16,775 nucleotides of DNA from Candidatus Nomurabacteria bacterium (GTDB lineage: Bacteria > Patescibacteriota > Minisyncoccia > Phycocordibacterales > UBA918): positions 1 to 16,775 of the forward strand of contig CALRHO010000010.1 in the NCBI GenBank assembly GCA_943359405.1, given 5' to 3'. This document shows, piece after piece, positions 1 to 4,727 of the stretch. Positions within the stretch are counted from its first letter, which is position 1; each line of letters begins with the position of its first letter. Both the position numbers and the translations under genes were made by a program. The notes below the pieces were generated by a model that was not told where the DNA came from, searched no databases, and was given only the letters and a program-made list of their open reading frames with translations.

Positions 1-46
1 CGTCGGAGGTCTTTCTATAGTTAAGTTCGAATCCCGTCAGGGGTCA
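1..46 (+). pseudogene. tRNA 3'-half-like fragment at window edge
   Basis: Positions 25-32 read GTTCGAAT, a classic T-loop, followed by CCCGT and a putative acceptor strand ending GGGGTCA at 46. The five bases before the T-loop (TTAAG) cannot pair with CCCGT, so no normal T-stem forms. The stretch GTCGGAGGTC at 2-11 resembles the anticodon-stem and variable region of tRNA-Asp. The 5' part lies outside the window. It could be a decayed tRNA, a tRNA with an insertion in its T-arm, or the 3' half of a composite locus like those at 1304-1692 and 16492-16770. The amino-acid identity is not determined. Confidence 0.35.
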
Positions 47-63
47 TCCGATAACATAATCAA

Positions 64-85
64 AAGACCCATATAAATGGGTCTT
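64..85. terminator. Hairpin terminator between convergent tRNA sequences
   Basis: AAGACCCAT (64-72) and ATGGGTCTT (77-85) form a 9-bp stem with the 4-nt loop ATAA. On the minus strand the stem ends in CTTTTG, a short U-tract, so it fits a Rho-independent terminator for tRNA-Trp. It may also end the plus-strand transcript that enters from the left edge. Confidence 0.6.
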
Positions 86-105
86 CCGATACATAAAACT
101 CGCTG

Positions 106-176
106 CGGGCCCACGAGGATTCGAACCTCGGTCAACGGGTTTGGAGTCCGCTATTCTACCACTGAACTATAGGCCC
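106..176 (-). tRNA. tRNA-Trp (anticodon CCA)
   Basis: Read on the minus strand, this 71-nt sequence folds as a full cloverleaf. The acceptor is GGGCCTA/TGGGCCC with discriminator G, the D-arm is GTTC-AGTGGTA-GAAT, the anticodon loop is CTCCAAA (anticodon CCA), and the T-arm is CGAGG-TTCGAAT-CCTCG. CCA is not encoded. The anticodon stem GCGGA/CCCGT carries an A31-C39 mismatch next to the loop. A36-A37-A38 is the usual recognition signature for MiaA, whose gene ends 60 nt upstream on the same strand. No clear promoter was seen directly upstream, so it may be co-transcribed with miaA. Confidence 0.93.
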
Positions 177-236
177 GTACTGTCTTGCGTCGTCTATAAA
201 AACGAGTCTCGACGTCGACTATCTTAGCATAAATCT

Positions 237-1127
237 CTATTTTTGCAGGTGGGTTAGGACCTGTGCTGCGGTGACCGGAAAGGATAGCCAGGTAATCGTG
301 TCATCGCGACGCAGCCAGGTGCGTTGGCGCTTGGCGTACTGGCAAATGGCGTAATAAAGCTTGGTCCGCATTGTTTCGTAATCATAGTCACCGCGAAGGT
401 GCTCAGTAATGAAGCGGTATTCAAGGCCGAATGAAATAAGCCGCTCATCGCTGACGCCCTGTGTGCGCAAGTCGGCAACCTCGTGAGTCATGCCGGCGGT
501 AAGGCGCTCATCAAGACGTGAGGCGATACGAGTGCGTAGAGTTTCTGGTGTTATCTCGATACCAAACATCTTCCACTCATACGGTGAGTCGGTCACGATT
601 GGTTCCGGTACGTGACCGAGGGCAGTGGCTATCTCGATGGCTCGGATAAGGCGACGGGGATTTTTGGTATCGATAGTAGTAGCTCGTCGTCGGTCGATGC
701 TGTGGAGGTGTTCAAGCAGGGCCGGCAGCGGGAGTGCTTCAAGTTCAGCCCGGAGTGGTGGGTTGGGTGGTACCGGTGCTGGCTGCATCTTGCCACGCAG
801 CACATCGAGATAGAAAAAGGTGCCACCACAAATAATCGGTACAGTACCGCGACTCACGATGTCGGTGATTGCGGCCTCTGCGTCGTATTTAAAATCAGTG
901 GCGGTGTAGGTGTCGGTAACTGGGTCGGCGATATTGAGGAGATGGTGCGGTACGCCGCGCGTCTCTTCAGGAGTGACTTTACCCGTACCAATATCCATCC
1001 CGCGATAGACTTGCCGCGAGTCTGCAGAAATCACCTCGCCACCAAGGGCAAGAGCTAGGTCAATCGCAAGGGCACTCTTCCCCGAAGCGGTTGGGCCGAC
1101 AATGGTAATGATGCAAGGTTTATCCAT
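237..1127 (-). CDS. miaA: tRNA dimethylallyltransferase MiaA
   Basis: MiaA transfers a dimethylallyl group from DMAPP to N6 of A37 in tRNAs that read codons starting with U; it is cytosolic. The 296-residue product has the P-loop GPTASGKS (11-18), ISADSRQVYRGMDIGTGK (33-50) with the conserved Asp36, Ser37 and Gln39, PHHLLNI (60-66), GGT at 101-103, and the family's C-terminal QYAKRQRTWLRR from 263. Length is normal for the family. I place the start at MDKPCIITIV, where family similarity begins; the frame stays open 14 codons further upstream. A TACAGT hexamer (1134-1139, read on the minus strand) ends 6 nt before this ATG and no Shine-Dalgarno is visible. The gene lies between tRNA-Leu(CAA) and tRNA-Trp(CCA), both likely substrates. 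Confidence 0.96.
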   Translation of the reverse strand: MDKPCIITIVGPTASGKSALAIDLALALGGEVISADSRQVYRGMDIGTGKVTPEETRGVPHHLLNIADPVTDTYTATDFKYDAEAAITDIVSRGTVPIICGGTFFYLDVLRGKMQPAPVPPNPPLRAELEALPLPALLEHLHSIDRRRATTIDTKNPRRLIRAIEIATALGHVPEPIVTDSPYEWKMFGIEITPETLRTRIASRLDERLTAGMTHEVADLRTQGVSDERLISFGLEYRFITEHLRGDYDYETMRTKLYYAICQYAKRQRTWLRRDDTITWLSFPVTAAQVLTHLQK

Positions 1128-1133
1128 AAGCCT

Positions 1134-1139
1134 ACTGTA
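1134..1139 (-). promoter_or_regulatory. -10-like hexamer of miaA
   Basis: The minus strand reads TACAGT, 6 nt before the chosen miaA ATG. Transcription would begin at or next to the start codon. The placement matches several other genes in the window and supports the downstream start. Confidence 0.4.
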
Positions 1140-1303
1140 GAGGAGACTGCCTGAAAAGGGAAGGGTCAACTACCAGGCGGGGTTACGGTACTGTGAAAGG
1201 GTATTCATTACTTTACCGTGTGATTACCTACCTCGCAGCGGCCTATCTCGATTCACTCTTCGACTTGCGCCATCCCCAGCCCTATTTTCGCGTTGTTCAA
1301 TCT

Positions 1304-1322
1304 GTGCCGGAGATGGGACTTG
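1304..1322 (-). repeat. Copy of tRNA-Leu 3' end
   Basis: These 19 nt are identical to 1496-1514, which cover the end of the T-loop, the T-stem 3' strand, the acceptor and the discriminator of tRNA-Leu plus one flanking base. The sequence before it in the transcript does not resemble a tRNA. A 3'-end repeat near an intact tRNA can also be an integrase att-site scar, but only about 170 nt separate the copies and no integrase is present. Confidence 0.8.
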
Positions 1323-1406
1323 GTCACTGATAAATTGCTTTCAATTTTCCGCGACCCCGCCTCAGCTGTCAGTCTCGCTTTCGCTTCGTCTGACATGCTT
1401 CCGGCT

Positions 1407-1418
1407 TTCAAGTCCCAT
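1407..1418 (+). repeat. Inverted copy of tRNA-Leu T-arm
   Basis: The plus strand reads TTCAAGTCCCAT, which the tRNA-Leu gene carries on the minus strand (T-loop plus T-stem). A minus-strand transcript therefore contains ATGGGACTTGAA, able to pair with the T-arm of the intact tRNA-Leu or, over 10 bp, with the 3'-end copy at 1313-1322. Confidence 0.7.
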
Positions 1419-1455
1419 ACGCAAGCAAAGCAGTTTGCTTGCTCTCCAGCACCAT

Positions 1456-1491
1456 TAAAATCAAAGCCACGCATAGCGTGGCAAGATTTTA
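1456..1491 (-). terminator. Terminator-like hairpin after tRNA-Leu
   Basis: On the minus strand GCCACGC-TAT-GCGTGGC (1466-1482) is followed by TTTGATTTT and flanked by TAAAATC/GATTTTA, which extends the stem. It starts 5 nt after the tRNA-Leu discriminator. A GC stem followed by a broken U-tract fits a Rho-independent terminator, although the A/T flanks could equally form an extended RNA helix within the composite locus. Confidence 0.55.
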
Positions 1492-1496
1492 CATAG

Positions 1497-1577
1497 TGCC
1501 GGAGATGGGACTTGAACCCATAAGGCTTTCGCCATGCGATTTTGAGTCGCACGTGTATACCATTCCACCACTCCGGC
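1497..1577 (-). tRNA. tRNA-Leu (anticodon CAA)
   Basis: The minus strand gives an 81-nt class II tRNA. The acceptor is GCCGGAG/CTCCGGC with discriminator A, and the D-arm closes with GTG/CAC and contains GG. The anticodon stem is TGCGA/TCGCA with loop CTCAAAA (anticodon CAA, codon UUG). The variable arm TGGCGAAAGCCTT has a GGC-GAAA-GCC stem, and the T-arm is ATGGG-TTCAAGT-CCCAT. CCA is not encoded. A36-A37-A38 suits MiaA modification, and miaA follows on the same strand. Partial copies of this gene flank it on both sides. Confidence 0.95.
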
Positions 1578-1588
1578 ATGAATATTTA

Positions 1589-1594
1589 ATTATA
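1589..1594 (-). promoter_or_regulatory. -10 box of tRNA-Leu
   Basis: The minus strand reads TATAAT, a perfect -10, 11 nt before the mature 5' end of tRNA-Leu. No consensus -35 is visible at 16-18 nt. The position suggests that the intact tRNA can be transcribed independently of the upstream half copy. Confidence 0.55.
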
Positions 1595-1643
1595 CTGTAT
1601 CTCCCCACGTAATCGCATTTGAGGCAGGCGATTTTTGAGGTGA

Positions 1644-1662
1644 GGGAGTCTGGGGGACTCCC
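1644..1662 (-). other. Perfect hairpin with CCCCA loop
   Basis: On the minus strand GGGAGTC-CCCCA-GACTCCC forms a perfect 7-bp hairpin 4 nt after the copied D-arm, where an anticodon arm would be expected. The loop CCCCA can pair with TGGGG on the same strand (plus positions 1603-1607) to make a pseudoknot. The tRNA-Gln locus has the same loop and partner (16531-16535 and 16561-16565). Confidence 0.6.
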
Positions 1663-1666
1663 GAAC

Positions 1667-1692
1667 CGTGTATACCATTCCACCACTCCGGC
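1667..1692 (-). pseudogene. Partial tRNA-Leu, 5' half copy
   Basis: These 26 nt are identical to 1552-1577, the acceptor 5' strand and whole D-arm of tRNA-Leu. Identity stops at the anticodon stem, where a CCCCA-loop hairpin takes over. It has its own plausible promoter at tRNA-like spacing (1703-1731), which suggests that it is or was transcribed. Confidence 0.8.
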
Positions 1693-1702
1693 AATGCAAA
1701 AG

Positions 1703-1731
1703 AGTCTAGCAGAAAAATGGCTACTTATAAA
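1703..1731 (-). promoter_or_regulatory. Putative promoter of the composite tRNA-Leu locus
   Basis: The minus strand reads TTTATA (1726-1731), a 17-nt spacer, then the extended -10 TGCTAGACT (1703-1711), ending 10 nt before the 5' half copy. This matches the geometry of the intact tRNA-Leu promoter. The -35 agrees with TTGACA at four of six bases. Confidence 0.45.
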
Positions 1732-1821
1732 CAGTGTCGGGACGGGGAGGGGTCGTGCTAAAATGCCGACAAGACTTCCTGTGGGTAGGGTGTCGGTAAT
1801 TGTTCGTATTTTTTATTTCCT

Positions 1822-3000
1822 ATGGCATTTCTGGCTGATTCAATTTACTGGGTAGAGGTGGAAAAAATTGTGCCCAATCCGTTTCAGCCGCGGCGCGAGT
1901 TTGATGAGCAAAAACTCAAAGAATTGGCCGAGTCAGTACGGATGTATGGCATTTTGCAGCCGCTTACGGTCACACGACGTGAGCGCGAGCGTGAAGACGG
2001 TACCTTTTACTCAGAATACGAACTGATTGCGGGTGAGCGTCGTTTGCGGGCAAGCAAGCTTGCGGGCCTCACGCAAGTACCAGTGATTATTCGTGATGGT
2101 GAACAGACCGAGCAAGAAAAACTCGAGCTGGCAATTATCGAAAATCTCCAGCGCGAGGATCTTAATGCTGTTGATCGAGCCCTCGCCTTCCAGCAACTTT
2201 CTAACGTTTTTGGACTCTCGCACCAGCAGGTGGCTCACAAAGTTGGCCGGAGTCGTGAATATGTCTCTAACACCATCCGTCTCTTGGCGTTACCGCCGTC
2301 GGTTCTTGAAGCCCTACAGCTCGGCAAACTCAGTGAGGGACATGCTCGGACGCTCCTTATGCTCTCGGATCGCCCCGCCGAGCAGGAGGTGCTCTTTAAA
2401 GAGATTCTTCTCAAGAAATTGTCAGTACGTGAAGTTGAGCGAATCGCTCGCTCAATTGCAACTGACAAGGTGCGTAAGCCAGATTTTAATACTGATGCAG
2501 ATATCATTGATATTGAAAAGCGCTTCATGGATACGCTCGGTACCCGGGTGAAGATTCAAAAAACCGATTTTGGTGGACGGGTGAGCATCGACTATTTTTC
2601 AGTGGCAGATCTTGAGGCCATGCTTGCGCGCATGAAGGTCCAAGAAGCAGCGGCAGCGACTGATGGTACTGCGACGATGGCGACCTTGGCTGCGGCGACG
2701 CCGCTCGTTGCTGCCGCACCGGCAGCTGTTTCGCCAGTTACTAATCCCGTGGTGGAGGCTTTTCAGTCCCCGGTGGTGGCACCAGTGGTTGAGTCAGTGG
2801 TAGAACCAGTGACAGCTCCAGTAGCGGACATTCCTACTGATAGTGCTCCGGCTGATGTGATGGCTTCCGAATCACTTGGTGCGCTCTATGAACATGAGAG
2901 TGAGGCCGTGATGGAGGTCCCCGAGACGCAGACACTGATTGAGACTGAGCCTGAGGTGGATGAGAGTGATCTCTATTCAATTCGAAATTTCGGTGTCTAG
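1822..3000 (+). CDS. parB: ParB-like chromosome partition protein with long C-terminal tail
   Basis: ParB proteins bind parS sites and, in most members, use CTP to load as clamps for chromosome segregation with ParA. The 392-residue product has the N-terminal domain (PNPFQPRREFDE near 18-29; GERRLRAS at 71-78; ENLQREDLN at 107-115), a helix-turn-helix around 131-153 (LSHQQVAHKVGRSREYVS), and a C-terminal segment to about 272. After that comes a roughly 120-residue tail rich in Ala, Pro, Val and Glu with repeated PV-containing units, ending in LYSIRNFGV. Most ParB proteins are near 280-300 residues, so the tail is an addition and probably disordered. No parA lies in the window. No Shine-Dalgarno is seen; TATTTT (1807-1812) lies 9 nt before ATG. 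Confidence 0.92.
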   Translation: MAFLADSIYWVEVEKIVPNPFQPRREFDEQKLKELAESVRMYGILQPLTVTRREREREDGTFYSEYELIAGERRLRASKLAGLTQVPVIIRDGEQTEQEKLELAIIENLQREDLNAVDRALAFQQLSNVFGLSHQQVAHKVGRSREYVSNTIRLLALPPSVLEALQLGKLSEGHARTLLMLSDRPAEQEVLFKEILLKKLSVREVERIARSIATDKVRKPDFNTDADIIDIEKRFMDTLGTRVKIQKTDFGGRVSIDYFSVADLEAMLARMKVQEAAAATDGTATMATLAAATPLVAAAPAAVSPVTNPVVEAFQSPVVAPVVESVVEPVTAPVADIPTDSAPADVMASESLGALYEHESEAVMEVPETQTLIETEPEVDESDLYSIRNFGV

Positions 3001-3062
3001 CATCAGTCGGCGCCTTGGGTGGGCGTGGTCTGTCGGTGAGACACGTCGTAAGTAGCTGTGAG

Positions 3063-3102
3063 GCCCGCTAAAAAACTCCCTTCGGGGAGTTTTTTAGCGG
3101 GC
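3063..3102. terminator. Two-way terminator between parB and rel
   Basis: GCCCGCTAAAAAACTCCC (3063-3080) and its exact complement (3085-3102) enclose a TTCG tetraloop: an 18-bp perfect stem. The A/T run in each arm gives a GC-rich inner stem followed by six Us on either strand, so it should terminate both the parB and rel transcripts. The rel stop codon TAA lies inside the stem. Confidence 0.9.
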
Positions 3103-4662
3103 CCGGCTGGGTGATGGAATGGTACCACCATCCAGTCCGAGCGCATTGCGGATGCGACGACGGGCAAGCGACGTCTTGGCGAAGTCGAGCCACTTCTTGG
3201 TTGGGTGAGCTGACTTACGGGTATCGATTTCAACAATGTCACCGTTTTTGAGTCCAGTATCGAGTTGTACGAGTTTTTTATTTACCTTTGCTCCAAAGGT
3301 GTGGTTGCCGACCTCTGAGTGAATGGCGTAGGCAAAGTCGATGGGAGTAGCACCGACCGGCAGGTCAACTACGTCCCCGGTTGGGGTGAAGACAAAGATG
3401 CGATTAGAAAAGAAATCGCTTTGCATATCAGCAATGAACTCCGCGGTGGGTGCTTTATCTTTTTGGTAGGCTTGGCCAATTTGAGAAATCCAAAGCGGAA
3501 TCTTTTGCTGGTGGGGGGTTTCGCGGGTGGCTTCGATGGCCGCAGGTTGGCGGTTCCGCCACGAGAAGGGCCGGAAGAGGAGTGGAATGAGGCCGCCAAA
3601 AGGTGAACTGGCTTTTTGTACTCCATCAACATCCGGTGCCTTGTATGCCATGTGTGAAGCAATACCAAACTCTGATTCGTGGTGCATTTTCCGTGTACGA
3701 ATCTGGATCTCCATAATGGTACCGTTTTGGGTAGTTACGGTGGTATGAAGCGATTGGTAGCCGTTGGGTTTTGGGAAGGCAATGTAGTCCTTCACGCGAC
3801 CGGGAAGCGGTCGCCATAGCTCATGAATAATACCCAGAGCACGGTAGCAGTCCTCCACCCCGGCCACCACCACGCGCATGGCGAGTAGGTCATACACGGC
3901 ATTTATATCCCACTCCTTTCGCTTGAGCTTATGAAAGAGTGAATAGAGACCTTTCACGCGGTATGAGGTGGAGAAGTTAAGGAGACCAACTTCGGCTAAA
4001 CGCTTTTGGAGCACTTTTCGCTCGCGTTCGAGGGCTTCTTGGCCACTGCCAAATTTTTGTGACAAAAGTGCGGCGACGCGCTGGTGTTCCTCGGGGTAGA
4101 CGTAGGGGAACGCCAGGTCTTCGAGTTCCTTACGGATGCGACCCATTCCCAGGCGGTGGGCAACAGGAACATAAATCTCTAAAGTCTCACGAGCGATTCG
4201 TCGCTGCTTCTCCTTGGGCACGTGCTCAAGGGTCTGCATGTTATGGAGTCGGTCGACGAGCTTGATTATAAGTACACGAATGTCTTGGCTCGTAGCCACA
4301 AACAGTTTTCGTAACGATTCGTTGTGTCGGTCACTGCCGTAGTAGCGTACTGATGAGAGTTTGGTTACACCTTCGACCAAAAAAAGAATCTCTTCACCAA
4401 AGTGCTCTTTAATATCTTCAGAGGTAACTGAGGTGTCTTCGACTGTATCATGAAGGAGTCCGGCAGCAATCGTCCGGGGCCCCATGCCCATTTCGGCGAG
4501 TTTGAGGCCAACTGCTGCGAGGTGGTTAATGTACGGCTCGCCTGAGTAGCGGGTATGGGTGGCGTGGGCGGTTTCAGCAAAAGCAAACGCCCGCTGGATA
4601 AGTTCGGCGTCAACTGGAGTGGCGGCACTGACGGCTGCTGCGATGGACTTCCCGGTAATCAT
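3094..4662 (-). CDS. rel: Bifunctional (p)ppGpp synthetase/hydrolase, short Rel
   Basis: Makes and degrades the alarmone (p)ppGpp. The 522-residue product has an HD hydrolase domain with His47, the HDTVED motif (71-76) and DRLHNM (137-142), consistent with an active hydrolase. The synthetase domain follows, with SYRVKGLYS (233-241) and GRVKDYIAFPKPNGYQSLH (288-306); RVKD fits the RxKD signature of bifunctional enzymes rather than the ExDD of RelA. A TGS domain follows (about 419-480), then the protein ends. Long Rel/SpoT proteins are near 700 residues with helical, zinc-finger and ACT regulatory domains; these are absent here. TACGAT (minus strand, 4669-4674) lies 6 nt before ATG. The stop codon sits in the terminator. 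Confidence 0.95.
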   Translation of the reverse strand: MITGKSIAAAVSAATPVDAELIQRAFAFAETAHATHTRYSGEPYINHLAAVGLKLAEMGMGPRTIAAGLLHDTVEDTSVTSEDIKEHFGEEILFLVEGVTKLSSVRYYGSDRHNESLRKLFVATSQDIRVLIIKLVDRLHNMQTLEHVPKEKQRRIARETLEIYVPVAHRLGMGRIRKELEDLAFPYVYPEEHQRVAALLSQKFGSGQEALERERKVLQKRLAEVGLLNFSTSYRVKGLYSLFHKLKRKEWDINAVYDLLAMRVVVAGVEDCYRALGIIHELWRPLPGRVKDYIAFPKPNGYQSLHTTVTTQNGTIMEIQIRTRKMHHESEFGIASHMAYKAPDVDGVQKASSPFGGLIPLLFRPFSWRNRQPAAIEATRETPHQQKIPLWISQIGQAYQKDKAPTAEFIADMQSDFFSNRIFVFTPTGDVVDLPVGATPIDFAYAIHSEVGNHTFGAKVNKKLVQLDTGLKNGDIVEIDTRKSAHPTKKWLDFAKTSLARRRIRNALGLDGGTIPSPSRAR

Positions 4663-4668
4663 TTTTTT

Positions 4669-4674
4669 ATCGTA
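4669..4674 (-). promoter_or_regulatory. -10-like hexamer of rel
   Basis: The minus strand reads TACGAT followed by six As and then the rel ATG. Transcription would start at or next to the start codon, giving a leaderless message. Confidence 0.4.
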
Positions 4675-4727
4675 CCGGGGTGAGACCCAGTGTGCAAGAT
4701 AATAACATCTCGCGCACGGGTGACACG

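Larger units (their letters stand above)
1304..1692 (-). other. Composite tRNA-Leu locus with flanking half copies and hairpins
   Basis: On the minus strand the locus starts with a 26-nt copy of the tRNA-Leu 5' part (1667-1692) and ends with a 19-nt copy of its 3' end (1304-1322). The intact tRNA-Leu lies between them. The outer pieces alone could pair as GCCGGAG/CTCCGGC, the same acceptor stem as the real tRNA. Between the pieces are near-perfect hairpins: 1644-1662 (7 bp, minus-strand loop CCCCA), 1456-1491, 1421-1442 (9 bp), 1367-1395 (6 bp) and 1332-1347 (6 bp). An inverted 12-nt copy of the T-arm (1407-1418) can pair with the 3'-end copy. There is no convincing coding frame. It may be a structured RNA, a nested tRNA-like precursor or a rearranged tandem duplication; the function is unknown. 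Confidence 0.6.

Noticed and set aside
1304..1514. attL/attR pair of an integrated element at tRNA-Leu
   Set aside because: A 19-nt 3'-end repeat fits, but only about 170 nt separate the copies, no integrase or cargo is present, and the upstream 5'-half copy is not explained.
1253..1686. Short open frames over the tRNA-Leu region
   Set aside because: They run through tRNA genes and hairpins, lack start signals and have no recognisable protein features.
1304..1692. Group I intron inside tRNA-Leu
   Set aside because: Short stretches (GAGACTGACAGC, CAAGTCCC) recall P7-like core elements, but the copied 5' half lacks an anticodon stem to serve as exon, the CAAGTCCC is tRNA sequence itself, and an intact tRNA lies inside.
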